From Sulfurospirillaceae bacterium (GTDB lineage: Bacteria > Campylobacterota > Campylobacteria > Campylobacterales > Sulfurospirillaceae): a stretch of 64,000 bases of DNA. Position 1 is the stretch's first letter; each line of letters begins with the position of its first letter. Positions 36,296 through 45,782 of this stretch are shown here, one piece after another. A program made the translations under genes and the position numbers. The notes beneath the pieces were generated by a model that was not told where the DNA came from, ran no database searches, and was given only the letters and a program-made list of their open reading frames with translations. Location: positions 1 to 64,000 of the forward strand of contig JAQUWL010000007.1 in NCBI GenBank assembly GCA_028692875.1. Direction: 5' to 3'.

Positions 36296-38113
36296 ATGAA
36301 ACAGATCCTTATGGGAAATGACGCCATAGCACTAGCATTAACACACGCTGGAGTAGATATGGTATCAGGGTATCCTGGAACACCCTCAAGCGAGATTCTT
36401 GGCAATTTTCAAAAACATAGCCAAAAACTTAACTTAAACACCTACGCCCAATGGGCAACAAACGAGAAAGTTGGTTTTGAAGTCGCTTATGCTGGAGCCA
36501 TTTCTGGCAAACGAACATGTGCCACAATGAAACAAGTTGGACTCAATGTTGCAAGTGATGCACTCATGAGTGCATCATACATCGGGCTTAAAGGTGCAAT
36601 GCTTCTTATATCTTGTGATGACCCTGGTTTTTACTCTTCTCAAACAGAGCAAGATAGTCGTAGTTTTGCAAAATTTGCACGCATTCCAGTGCTTGACCCA
36701 GCAACCCCTCAAGAGGCCTACGATATGGTCAAGCTTGGCATTGAGATTTCAGAAAAATTTGAATCCATTATCATGCTTCGCCCAGTTATGCGAGTCTGCC
36801 ATGCTAGAGAGATTTGCCAGGTTGATGACACCTTACATGTAGAGCCACTTGCTGGAAATTTTGAGAGAAATATTCCACGCTGGGCAGCAGTTCCTCCTGC
36901 TGGACGTTTTAGACAAGGATTAGAACAGCTTGAGCGACTTGAGGTTATAAAAGAGTGGAATTGGAACAACCTAATAGAGCCAAAAGCCAAAGCCCTTAAA
37001 GGGTCAAAAGTTTTATGCTTAACAAGCGGAACAGGCGATGGATATGTGCGTGAAGCTCTTGAAGAGCGAGGCATTGAAGCAGATGTTCTAAAACTTGATA
37101 TGCCCTACCCGCTTCCAAAAGAAAAAATCGAAAGACTCTTTGAAACCTACGAAAAAGTTATCATATTTGAAGAGAGTTATCCGTGCATCGAAGAGCAACT
37201 TAGCTCACCTAAGCTTTATGGAAAACTTACAAAACACGTTCATCAGATAGATGAATTTTCAAAAGATAAAGTCTTAAGCACTTTTGCAAATGTCGGACTA
37301 ATAGAAAAAAACAACTCTTACAAAAGTGAAAAATACAATCAGCCACTTCCTGTTCGACCTCCAAATATGTGCCCTGGCTGTCCACATAGAGACGTTTTTT
37401 ACTCAGTTATGAAAGTCTTTAAAAAGAAAAAATCCATCTACACTTCAGACATCGGTTGCTATACTCTTGGACTAAATCAAGGAGCTATCGATACTGTTTT
37501 ATGTATGGGTGCAAGTGTTTCCATGGCAAGTGGTTTTGCCATCTCTGACCCAGATAAAACCGTTGTTGCAACTATCGGAGATAGCACTTTTGCACACTCT
37601 GGAGTTGCTCCGCTTATCAATGCTGTCTATCAAAAACACAAATTTATATTGCTTATCTTGGATAACTCGGTTACGGCAATGACGGGACGTCAAACCACGC
37701 CTGAGCGTGCAAATCCAACCGATATCGACCTTAAGAAAATCGTCGAAGGATGTGGCGTTACATGTTATGAGTATGTTTATAAACCAGACTTAAATCAAAC
37801 AGTTGACTTTATGAAATCACTTAAAAATGCTTATGAAAACGCCGATGGTCCTGTTGTTGCGGTTATTCGTGAGTTTTGTGTTTTGGATAAAGACAGAGCA
37901 GATGAGTGGCTACCCAAAGTTTATGTTGAAGTAGATAGTGAAAAATGTGTCTCTTGTGATTCGTGTATTACCGCTTACAAATGCCCACCGATGCACTACA
38001 ACGATGAGGGCAAGATGGAAATAGACCCGTTTTTATGTGCTGGATGCTCCGCATGTCTGGATGTTATCTGCCCAACAGACGCTTTTATACGCAAAAACAA
38101 AGAAGGAAAATAG
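36296..38113 (+). CDS. iorA: Indolepyruvate:ferredoxin oxidoreductase, alpha subunit
   Basis: IorA with IorB decarboxylates aryl pyruvates (from Trp, Phe, Tyr) to aryl acetyl-CoA while reducing ferredoxin. The N-terminal domain has LTHAGVDMVSGYPGTPSSEIL, the CoA/pyruvate side. The thiamine diphosphate domain has MCPGCPHRDVFYSV, SDIGCYTLG and GDSTFAHSGVAPLINAVYQ. Two C-terminal 4Fe-4S motifs are present (CVSCDSCITAYKCPP and CAGCSACLDVICPTD). The length is 605 residues, normal for IorA. It starts the five-gene aryl-CoA operon. Confidence 0.94.
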   Translation: MKQILMGNDAIALALTHAGVDMVSGYPGTPSSEILGNFQKHSQKLNLNTYAQWATNEKVGFEVAYAGAISGKRTCATMKQVGLNVASDALMSASYIGLKGAMLLISCDDPGFYSSQTEQDSRSFAKFARIPVLDPATPQEAYDMVKLGIEISEKFESIIMLRPVMRVCHAREICQVDDTLHVEPLAGNFERNIPRWAAVPPAGRFRQGLEQLERLEVIKEWNWNNLIEPKAKALKGSKVLCLTSGTGDGYVREALEERGIEADVLKLDMPYPLPKEKIERLFETYEKVIIFEESYPCIEEQLSSPKLYGKLTKHVHQIDEFSKDKVLSTFANVGLIEKNNSYKSEKYNQPLPVRPPNMCPGCPHRDVFYSVMKVFKKKKSIYTSDIGCYTLGLNQGAIDTVLCMGASVSMASGFAISDPDKTVVATIGDSTFAHSGVAPLINAVYQKHKFILLILDNSVTAMTGRQTTPERANPTDIDLKKIVEGCGVTCYEYVYKPDLNQTVDFMKSLKNAYENADGPVVAVIREFCVLDKDRADEWLPKVYVEVDSEKCVSCDSCITAYKCPPMHYNDEGKMEIDPFLCAGCSACLDVICPTDAFIRKNKEGK

Positions 38114-38114
38114 T

Positions 38115-38648
38115 ATGAAATACCAAATTGTTATAGCGGGTATCGGCGGACAAGGTGCCGTTTTTTTGGTTAAAGTTCTTAGTATCGCTTCAGCCATAAA
38201 AGGTCAAAAATGTTTAGGAACAGAAAACCACGGTATGTCTCAGCGTGGAGGCTCAGTTTCATGCTATGTTAAAGTTGGAAACTTTTACGCCCCAGCTATC
38301 GACGAAGGTCAAGCTGATTTGCTTATAGCTCTTGAAGGTAACGAGGGATTAAGAAATATCCAATACCTCAAAAAAGGACATGGAACGATTGTTGTAAACG
38401 CAGATGCAAAATTTCCAAAGGTTGATTTTGAAACTGTCAAAATCGATGCTTTCACAAAAGCCAAAAACAAAGAGTTTTCTATCGAAGCACTCAATGTCTA
38501 CATGTTGGGAATCACTCTAGCAAAAGATAAAAATTTCCCTTTTAGTCAAAGCGAGATTGAACAAGCCATAACACAGATGAATGCCAAAGCAGCACCTAAA
38601 AATATTAGCGTGCTTCATTTGGCTATCGCTGATGCAAAGGAGATATAG
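38115..38648 (+). CDS. iorB: Indolepyruvate:ferredoxin oxidoreductase, beta subunit
   Basis: IorB is the gamma-domain partner of IorA. The 177-residue protein starts MKYQIVIAGIGGQGAVFLVKVLS, the family's glycine-rich motif, and contains GTENHGMSQRGGSVSCYVKVG. The ATG at 38115 lies one base after the iorA stop; the longer frame from 38037 lies inside iorA and is rejected. The stop is directly followed by paaK copy 1. Confidence 0.93.
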   Translation: MKYQIVIAGIGGQGAVFLVKVLSIASAIKGQKCLGTENHGMSQRGGSVSCYVKVGNFYAPAIDEGQADLLIALEGNEGLRNIQYLKKGHGTIVVNADAKFPKVDFETVKIDAFTKAKNKEFSIEALNVYMLGITLAKDKNFPFSQSEIEQAITQMNAKAAPKNISVLHLAIADAKEI

Positions 38649-39950
38649 ATGATATGGTCAAAAGAGGAGACTCTTCCGCGCCACAAACTCGAAGAGATAC
38701 AGACAAAGCGCTTACAAGAAACAGTTGCTAGAGTTTATGCAAATGTGCCTTTTTATCGTCAAAAGTTTGATGCTTTAGGAATGAGTCCAAAAGATATTGA
38801 GTCTATTAACGATATTGCAAAACTTCCTTTTACCAAAAAACAGGATTTGCGAGATAACTATCCATTTGGTCTGTTTGCGGTAAATCAAGATGCAGTTGTG
38901 CGTATCCATAGCTCAAGTGGAACAACAGGAAAACCAACCGTTGTTGGCTATACCAAATCAGACATGGATGTTTGGAACGAGGCGATGGCAAGAGTCTACA
39001 CGATGGCAGGAATTAGTGCAAACGATACAGTTCATAACGCTTATGGCTATGGACTTTTTACAGGCGGTCTTGGGCTTCATTATGGTGCAGAAACCGTTGG
39101 AGCTACTGTTGTGCCCAGCAGTGGTGGTTTTACTTCACGCCAGCTTTTGCTTATGAAAGATTTTGGTGCGACCGTTCTTACATCAACACCATCTTTTGCA
39201 CTCCATATGGCAGAAACTGCCATAAGTGAAGGATACGACCTTCGAAAAGATTTTAAATTAAGATGTGGAATTTTTGGAGCAGAGCCTACAAGCAAGGGAC
39301 TCAAAGAGGAAGTTGCTCGTGTTTGGGGCATCAAATACTATGAGATTTATGGACTCTCCGAGATTATCGGACCGGGTGTGTCAAACAGTTGTGACGAAAG
39401 CAATGATTTGCACGTGTTTGAAGACCACTTTTACCCAGAAATTATCGATTCCAAAACGGGTGAGGTTTTGCCTTTTGGCGAAAAAGGAGAGTTGGTTATC
39501 ACAAGCTTAACAAAACAAGCTTTACCTATCATCCGCTATCGCACGGGCGACATAACATCGCTTGATAGAACACCTTGCAAGTGCGGAAGAACACATGTAA
39601 GAATGAAAAGTATCATGGGAAGAGCTGATGATATGCTTATTGTAAACGGCGTAAACGTATTTCCATCGCAAGTGGAACACGTTCTCTCAAATATCGACGG
39701 CATAACACTCAACTATCAAATCATAGCCGACAAAAAAGGCTATCTTGACAAACTTGAGGTTATGGTAGAAGTTACCGAAGATATGCCAATAGACAGTATC
39801 GGGGCACTCGAAACACTCAAGCGTCATATCCAGCACGAAATCCTCAACAATCTTTACGTCAATGCTGATGTTAAACTTGTTGAGCCTCGAAGTATCGAAC
39901 GCAGTATGGGTAAAGCCATAAGAGTAATTGACAAAAGGAATATCCAATGA
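38649..39950 (+). CDS. paaK: Phenylacetate-CoA ligase (copy 1)
   Basis: This AMP-forming ligase activates phenylacetate or related aryl acids to their CoA thioesters. The P-loop is [19 protein letters not shown] (about residues 90-108), the adenylate motif is [15 protein letters not shown], and [10 protein letters not shown] with the following [21 protein letters not shown] block completes the family pattern. The length is 433 residues. It follows iorB immediately and overlaps the ACT gene by four bases. Working with IorAB, such ligases handle the aryl acids formed or consumed by the oxidoreductase. Confidence 0.93.
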   Translation: MIWSKEETLPRHKLEEIQTKRLQETVARVYANVPFYRQKFDALGMSPKDIESINDIAKLPFTKKQDLRDNYPFGLFAVNQDAVVRIHSSSGTTGKPTVVGYTKSDMDVWNEAMARVYTMAGISANDTVHNAYGYGLFTGGLGLHYGAETVGATVVPSSGGFTSRQLLLMKDFGATVLTSTPSFALHMAETAISEGYDLRKDFKLRCGIFGAEPTSKGLKEEVARVWGIKYYEIYGLSEIIGPGVSNSCDESNDLHVFEDHFYPEIIDSKTGEVLPFGEKGELVITSLTKQALPIIRYRTGDITSLDRTPCKCGRTHVRMKSIMGRADDMLIVNGVNVFPSQVEHVLSNIDGITLNYQIIADKKGYLDKLEVMVEVTEDMPIDSIGALETLKRHIQHEILNNLYVNADVKLVEPRSIERSMGKAIRVIDKRNIQ

Positions 39951-40381
39951 AATACAACATTAAGCAACTATCGGTTTTTTTAGAAAATAGAGCTGGAGAG
40001 TTAAGTGATTTTACACATGTGCTTTCCAAAAACAACATCTCCATCAAGTCTATACTTTTGGCAGATTCGACAGATTATGGTTTGGTTCGCACCATCGTAG
40101 ACAACCCAGAAAAAGCTAAAACAATCCTTGAAGATGAAGGCTTTAGTGTCCGATTTACCGATGTTTTTGGTGTAAAAATAGACGATATTGTTGGCAGTTT
40201 TGACAAAGTAGTAACCGTTCTTGCAAATGAAAAAATAAACATCCTTTACACATATAGTTTTTATGAATCCAATACAGGTATTTTCATATTCAGTGTTGAA
40301 AAAAACAGACTAGAAGATGCTATAAACGCTCTACTTAAGGCAAATATTGAGATAGTTCAAGCCAAACACTTCTACATGTAA
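39947..40381 (+). CDS. ACT domain protein of the ior/paaK operon
   Basis: The 144-residue protein consists of two ACT-type beta-alpha-beta repeats: [35 protein letters not shown] and, near residue 70, [23 protein letters not shown] proteins of this kind bind amino acids and are commonly placed beside ior and paaK genes. It overlaps paaK copy 1 by four bases and is followed nine bases later by paaK copy 2. Aromatic amino acid sensing is a reasonable inference. Confidence 0.85.
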   Translation: MKYNIKQLSVFLENRAGELSDFTHVLSKNNISIKSILLADSTDYGLVRTIVDNPEKAKTILEDEGFSVRFTDVFGVKIDDIVGSFDKVVTVLANEKINILYTYSFYESNTGIFIFSVEKNRLEDAINALLKANIEIVQAKHFYM

Positions 40382-40390
40382 GGGACAAGT

Positions 40391-41689
40391 ATGACATTTA
40401 GCAAAAATGAGAGCCTTTGCAAACAAGAGTTGCAATCATGGCAGTTAACTCATCTTCAAGAGACATTAGAGCGTGTATATTATCTAGTTCCGTTTTACAA
40501 AAAGAAGTTTGATGATGCAGGCGTTTTACTGAAAGACATCAAATCCTTAAAAGATTTATCCAAACTTCCTTTTACCAAAAAACAAGACTTAAGAGACAAC
40601 TACCCTTTTGGTATGTTCTCGGTCGATATGGATCAAATCGTTCGTATTCACAGCTCTAGCGGAACAACAGGCAAACCAACGGTTGTTGGCTATACAGAAC
40701 ACGATATGAGCATCTGGGCAGAAGTGATGGGAAGAGCTTTTACGATGGGTGGCGTTACATGTCAAGACATAATGCAAAACTCTCACGGATACGGTCTTTT
40801 TACAGGTGGACTTGGCTTTCACAGTGCGGCAGAGCGTATGAAAATAGCGGTCATCCCTAGCTCCACAGGCTTTACATCACGTCAGCTTTTACTCTTAAAG
40901 GATTTTGGTGCAACCGTTCTGACAGCAACTCCATCTTTTGCACTCCACATGGCAGAAGTCGCAAAAAATGAAGGCTACGATATCCAAAAAGATTTTAAAC
41001 TAAAAGTGGGATTTTTTGGCGCTGAGCCTACAAGCGATGGAATGAAAAAAGAGATAGCATCCATTTGGGGAATTGACTATCACGAAGTATACGGACTCTC
41101 CGAAATAATCGGTCCAGGCGTTGCATGTAACTGCAAACACTCAAATCTTTTGCATATTCATGAAGACCATTTTTATCCAGAGATTATCGACCCAAAAACT
41201 GGCGAAGTTTTGCCTGAGGGCGAGCGAGGCGAGTTAGTCATCACAACTTTGACAAAACAAGGATTGCCTATCATCCGTTATCGAACAGGCGATATAACTT
41301 CGCTTACACGCATCCCTTGCAAATGTGGCAGAACACTCGGACGCATCGAGAGTATCGTTGGCAGAAGTGACGATATGCTTTTGATAAACGGTGTCAATGT
41401 TTTTCCATCACAAATCGAGCATGTACTCTCAAAACAGGATGGCGTAACGCTAAATTATCAGATTATTGCTGACAAAAAAGGCTATCTTGACAAGCTTGAG
41501 ATAGATATCGAGCTAAATCCAGAGATGATGAGTGATGATATCGGGGATTTGGATAGGCTCAAAAAAACCATCCAGCATGCACTTTTGAACCATCTATATA
41601 TAAATGTTGACGTCAAACTTGTAGCTCCAAAATCACTCACAAGAAGCGAAGGCAAAGCTATTAGGGTCATCGATAAAAGACAAAAATGA
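40391..41689 (+). CDS. paaK: Phenylacetate-CoA ligase (copy 2)
   Basis: This 432-residue ligase is a close paralogue of copy 1 with the same order of motifs: [74 protein letters not shown]. The two copies differ mainly in the N-terminal 60 residues, so they may prefer different aryl acids. It ends by overlapping the photolyase start by four bases, which suggests the operon extends into that gene. Confidence 0.93.
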   Translation: MTFSKNESLCKQELQSWQLTHLQETLERVYYLVPFYKKKFDDAGVLLKDIKSLKDLSKLPFTKKQDLRDNYPFGMFSVDMDQIVRIHSSSGTTGKPTVVGYTEHDMSIWAEVMGRAFTMGGVTCQDIMQNSHGYGLFTGGLGFHSAAERMKIAVIPSSTGFTSRQLLLLKDFGATVLTATPSFALHMAEVAKNEGYDIQKDFKLKVGFFGAEPTSDGMKKEIASIWGIDYHEVYGLSEIIGPGVACNCKHSNLLHIHEDHFYPEIIDPKTGEVLPEGERGELVITTLTKQGLPIIRYRTGDITSLTRIPCKCGRTLGRIESIVGRSDDMLLINGVNVFPSQIEHVLSKQDGVTLNYQIIADKKGYLDKLEIDIELNPEMMSDDIGDLDRLKKTIQHALLNHLYINVDVKLVAPKSLTRSEGKAIRVIDKRQK

Positions 41690-43047
41690 AAAAAATCCTT
41701 TGGTTTAGAAGAGATTTGAGGGTTGAAGATAACCCTCTTCTCTCTCAAGACGGAGAGGTTTTGCCTATTTTTATATTCGATGAAAACATACTCAAAAAAC
41801 TACCAAAAGATGACAGAAGAGTTGATTTTATCTTCAAATCCGTTGTAAAACTCAAAGAAAATCTCAAAAAAATAGGGCTTGATTTGGCTCTTTTTTTTGG
41901 AAAGCCAAAAGATGTTTTTGAGTATCTAAAAACTCTTGGATTTAGCGATGTTTACGCAAGTGTGGACTATGACTCTTACGCACTCGAGAGAGACAAAAAC
42001 ATCACAAATATTCTCAATCTTCATAGACTTAACGATACATATATCTTCGAGCCAAACGAGATACTAAAAAAAGACTCAACACCATATCTTGTATTTACTC
42101 CTTACTACAATATGTGCAAAAAACTCTACTCATCAGCGCATAGCCTCTCTTGTGAAAAAGCAGAAAATCGTCTTTGTGCATTTTCTTGTGAGCATATCTT
42201 GAAAATCGAAAATAACACACTCACACCTCTACATGTAGAGATAAAAAGTATCGGCTTTACATCTCTACATGTAAACTATCAAAACCCAAAAGAGAAACTT
42301 GAAATATTTAAAAACAAGATAGAAAACTACTCTAGCGATAGGGATTTTTTGGACAAAGATGCCACCTCCCACTTAAGCGTTGATTTGCGTTTTGGAACGA
42401 TATCTATAAGGGAAGTGCTTAGAAAACTAGAGGATTTTAAAAATAACTCTTTACATGTAGAACCATTTTTTAGACAGCTTGTCTTTAGAGATTTTTACGC
42501 TTATTTGCTTTTTCACTTTCCGCATCTTCAGTGGGAAAATTATCAAAAAAAAACACCAACTTCTAAAAATAGAGAGTTTTTTGAGAGATTTGAAAGTGCT
42601 CAAACAGGCTACCCACTTATAGATGCGAGCATTAACGAATTGCTACAAACAGGATATATGCACAATCGAGCAAGGATGGTTGTGGGCTCTTTTTTTACAA
42701 AACATCTCTTATTGCCCTGGCAAGATGGAGAGGCTTTTTTTGCAAAACACCTTTTGGATTATGAGGCATCTTCAAATATCCTCTCTTGGCAGTGGTGTGC
42801 TGGAACTGGGATTGACCCTCAGCCATATTATCGTGTGTTTAACCCTTTTTTACAATCAAAAAAATTTGATAAAAACGCACAATACATCAAAAAGTGGCTA
42901 CCCCAACTTGATAGTTTTGAACCAAAAAATCTTCACAATGAAACATTTTTAATAGAGCACACTATCCAAAACTATCCAAAACTAATTGTCTTCCACGAAC
43001 AAGCAAGAAAAAGGTTTTTAAAGGAGATAGCTATATCACTCGAATAG
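41686..43047 (+). CDS. phrB: Deoxyribodipyrimidine photolyase
   Basis: Photolyase repairs cyclobutane pyrimidine dimers using light and FAD. The N-terminal antenna domain starts ILWFRRDLRVEDNPLLS. The FAD-binding domain holds FRQLVFRDFYAYLLFHFPHLQW, TGYPLIDASINELLQTGYMHNRARM and WQWCAGTGIDPQPYYRVFNPFLQSKKFD, with the conserved Trp residues for electron transfer. The length is 453 residues, normal for class I enzymes. Its 3' end overlaps the opposing regulator gene by 17 bases. Confidence 0.94.
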   Translation: MKKILWFRRDLRVEDNPLLSQDGEVLPIFIFDENILKKLPKDDRRVDFIFKSVVKLKENLKKIGLDLALFFGKPKDVFEYLKTLGFSDVYASVDYDSYALERDKNITNILNLHRLNDTYIFEPNEILKKDSTPYLVFTPYYNMCKKLYSSAHSLSCEKAENRLCAFSCEHILKIENNTLTPLHVEIKSIGFTSLHVNYQNPKEKLEIFKNKIENYSSDRDFLDKDATSHLSVDLRFGTISIREVLRKLEDFKNNSLHVEPFFRQLVFRDFYAYLLFHFPHLQWENYQKKTPTSKNREFFERFESAQTGYPLIDASINELLQTGYMHNRARMVVGSFFTKHLLLPWQDGEAFFAKHLLDYEASSNILSWQWCAGTGIDPQPYYRVFNPFLQSKKFDKNAQYIKKWLPQLDSFEPKNLHNETFLIEHTIQNYPKLIVFHEQARKRFLKEIAISLE

Positions 43048-44332
43048 AATCAAAGCCCATCGCCTTGGCCTCGCCTATGGCAAGTTTTCCTCGTTCAATA
43101 ATGCTTTTAGAGGTGTCATCCGTATTCATCCCAGCAATACCGAAACTACATGTAAAGGCTAAATCATTATCAAATTTACAACTTACCACTACTGTTCTTG
43201 AAAGTCTTTTTGCCAATCCAACAGCCTCCTCTTTCGTTGTATAAGGAAGCACCAAAAGTATCTCTCGATTACCCCATCGAAGTGAAATGTCCACGGTTCT
43301 TATATTTTTTTCGATAAATCTCGCAATGGTACTCAAAACTCTATCGCTAAAGTTTTTACCATAAGTTGCACTAATCTCCTCTATATCATCCACTTCACAA
43401 AACATAATACTACATGGCTGCCCATAGCGCTTGAGCATATTTAACTCACTAAAGAAAACATCCTCAAACATCTGTCTATTATAAATTTGAGTTAGTGGAT
43501 CTAGGGATATCTTCTTCTCCAGTCGTCTCTTGTCCATCTCGTACGAGGTAACATCTGTAAAAGAGATTAAAAACTCAACATCCCCTTTAAAATTTCTCGC
43601 CCTATTTCCATGAACTAAAAAAGCCTTGACTTTATAGTTTGCCAAATTCATAATCGTTGCAATATGATTTTTTTCAGGATTTTCAACTATTTCCAAAACG
43701 GTATCAGGATTAAACTTTTCAATATTTTCATCATAAAATTTACAATCCAAAATAATCTCTTTATCGTCCTTAAACCTCGTCTCAAATTCATCTAGATTTT
43801 CGACGCCAAAGGCATCATAAAATCGTCTATTTGCCATAACAATATTGAATTTTTCATCCAAAATAAAAAGAATATTGCTTTGCATATCAATTGTCTTTTG
43901 AACAAACGAAGCATAAAAGCTATCTTGTTTTTGAGAATATACCAATGATGCAAATTTTCTTAAAGTCTTTGCTAGATAAGGAAATGCAACCGGCTGAACA
44001 AGGAAGCCATTTACCTCTAATGCTATGGCTTGTGCATAAAATTCTTTATTTTTCGGCTGTGTTATTGAGATAATAACAGCATTTTGGTCAATATTTCTTA
44101 TCTTTTCAATCAATCCTATTCCGCCTTTTGGCGAAGTATTCAAATCAGTAATAATAATATCTGGGCGATATAGCCTAAAAAGCGTATATCCCTCTTCTTC
44201 GTCGGATGCAATATAGCACTTCTTGACATGGTAACTTAAAAATTTTTTAGCAATCTCTATGTTGTGACCATCATCAATATACAAAATAGCACAATCTTTT
44301 AAAACGCTCTCTTTAACACTGTTTGACAACAC
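43031..44332 (-). CDS. Response regulator with PAS-like and degenerate GGDEF domains
   Basis: The 433-residue protein has an N-terminal receiver domain (YIDDGHNIEIAKKFL, phospho-acceptor Asp in IIITDLNTS, about residue 45). The usual Lys near the end is replaced in GFLVQPVAF. A PAS-like segment follows at about residues 135-250 (ILFILDEKFNIVMANRRFYDAFG). The C-terminal GGDEF-type domain starts SLDPLTQIYNRQMFEDVF, but the catalytic GG(D/E)EF is GNREI. Diguanylate cyclase activity is therefore doubtful. The start is taken as GTG 44332 with an AAAGGAG ribosome site; longer forms use TTG. Confidence 0.82.
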   Translation of the reverse strand: MLSNSVKESVLKDCAILYIDDGHNIEIAKKFLSYHVKKCYIASDEEEGYTLFRLYRPDIIITDLNTSPKGGIGLIEKIRNIDQNAVIISITQPKNKEFYAQAIALEVNGFLVQPVAFPYLAKTLRKFASLVYSQKQDSFYASFVQKTIDMQSNILFILDEKFNIVMANRRFYDAFGVENLDEFETRFKDDKEIILDCKFYDENIEKFNPDTVLEIVENPEKNHIATIMNLANYKVKAFLVHGNRARNFKGDVEFLISFTDVTSYEMDKRRLEKKISLDPLTQIYNRQMFEDVFFSELNMLKRYGQPCSIMFCEVDDIEEISATYGKNFSDRVLSTIARFIEKNIRTVDISLRWGNREILLVLPYTTKEEAVGLAKRLSRTVVVSCKFDNDLAFTCSFGIAGMNTDDTSKSIIERGKLAIGEAKAMGFDSIRVI

Positions 44333-44434
44333 CTTGTCTCCTTTTTGAAAAACAAATAACAAAAAATCATTTTACTCAAAAAACCTTTAATATATTTTTG
44401 GATGGTATAATTTCAAAAAAAACAAGGATGTAAT

Positions 44435-45454
44435 ATGCAATATAGATATATAGGACAAACTGGGCTTCGCGTTACACCTATTTGCCTTGGAACGATGACA
44501 TTTGGATTGCAGGCTGATAAAAAAGAGTCATTTGCTATCTTAAATAAAGCATGTGATTTTGGAATCAATTTTATCGACACGGCTGAGCTTTACCCAGTTC
44601 CTCCTTCGAGTGATTTTTTTGGCAAAACAGAAGAGTTGCTTGGCGAGTGGCTTAAGGACAAGCCTAGAGATTCACTTATCATCGCCTCAAAAGTCGCAGG
44701 TGCGGCAAATGGCTGGTTTGTGCCACCTGTTCGACATGGACTTACGGCAGTCGATAGGTTTCATATGACAAAAGCACTTGATGGAACACTAAAAAGACTC
44801 AAAACAGACTATATCGACCTCTATCAAGTACATTGGCCCGATATGAGCGTGCCAATAGAAGAGAGTCTGGAGGTTTTAAGCGAGTTTGTCAAAGCTGGAA
44901 AAGTCCGATATATCGGCACTTCAAACGATACTGCTTATGGTCTTACAAAGGCAAATGAAGTTGCGAAACACAAAGGTTACAAAAGATTTGAATCCATTCA
45001 AAACAACTTTTCACTTCTAAATAGACGATTTTTGGATGAGCTAAGCACAGTTTGCACTAAAGAAAATATCTCACTCTTGCCATACTCTCCACTTGCTGGC
45101 GGTGTTCTTAGTGGAAAATACAATCAACCTTTCTGCTCGCCAAATGCTCGTTTTGCCAAATACATAAACAACACAAATCCGCGTGTTCAAAAACAAGCTG
45201 GGCGTTTTGTCAATGAAAAAACCATAGCCTCTACAAAGATGTACTTAGATATCGCCAAAGATGCTGGAGTAAGTCTTTGCACTTTGGCGATTGCGTGGAG
45301 TATGCATTTTGATTTTGTTGCCTCAACCATCATCGGTGCATCCAACGCTAAACAGCTTGATGAAACACTGGGTGCATTGAGTTTTAAGATAGATAAAGAA
45401 TTATTAAAAAAATTAGACGAAGTGCACGAAAAAATACTCTATCCAATGGGATAA
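44435..45454 (+). CDS. Aldo/keto reductase
   Basis: This NADPH-dependent oxidoreductase of 339 residues has the AKR fold. DTAELYPVPPSSDFFGKTEELLGEWL carries the catalytic Asp and Tyr, SLIIASKVAG the Lys, and YIDLYQVHWPD the His. The C-terminal IIGASNAKQLDETL binds the cofactor phosphate. It resembles the Tas/YghZ-type group by pattern; the substrate is unknown. A ribosome site AAGGAT precedes ATG 44435. Confidence 0.9.
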   Translation: MQYRYIGQTGLRVTPICLGTMTFGLQADKKESFAILNKACDFGINFIDTAELYPVPPSSDFFGKTEELLGEWLKDKPRDSLIIASKVAGAANGWFVPPVRHGLTAVDRFHMTKALDGTLKRLKTDYIDLYQVHWPDMSVPIEESLEVLSEFVKAGKVRYIGTSNDTAYGLTKANEVAKHKGYKRFESIQNNFSLLNRRFLDELSTVCTKENISLLPYSPLAGGVLSGKYNQPFCSPNARFAKYINNTNPRVQKQAGRFVNEKTIASTKMYLDIAKDAGVSLCTLAIAWSMHFDFVASTIIGASNAKQLDETLGALSFKIDKELLKKLDEVHEKILYPMG

Positions 45455-45494
45455 TAGTGTAAAATTAAAAAAACAAAAAAGACAAGGATTTGCT

Positions 45495-45782
45495 ATGAAG
45501 CAATTACGAGAGATGTTAGAGCAAGAGGGTTGCTCACCAGAATTTATAGAAGAGGCAATGGGACTAAAATCTTTATACAATGGGGATTTGGAAGCTTTTA
45601 TCGAAACAGTGGAGATTATTCTTGCAGGGGATGAACAAGAGTATGAAGAGGATGATGTCGATGATAATGATGACCCGATAAGTCGAAGCGAGAGAAACTA
45701 CAACGGCGAAGAAAACGACTACTCTTACGATGACTATACTGATGACGATGACGAATACGAAAGTGACGAGGGGGAGGACTAG
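45495..45782 (+). CDS. Small acidic protein of unknown function
   Basis: The first ~50 residues form a compact helical domain (LREMLEQEGCSPEFIEEAMGL, then LEAFIETVEIIL). The last ~45 residues are almost entirely Asp, Glu, Asn, Ser and Tyr. I do not recognise the family. A ribosome site (AAGGA) precedes the ATG, and the last four bases overlap the opposing metallo-hydrolase stop. Such acidic tails can bind basic partners or cations, but that is speculation. Confidence 0.7.
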   Translation: MKQLREMLEQEGCSPEFIEEAMGLKSLYNGDLEAFIETVEIILAGDEQEYEEDDVDDNDDPISRSERNYNGEENDYSYDDYTDDDDEYESDEGED

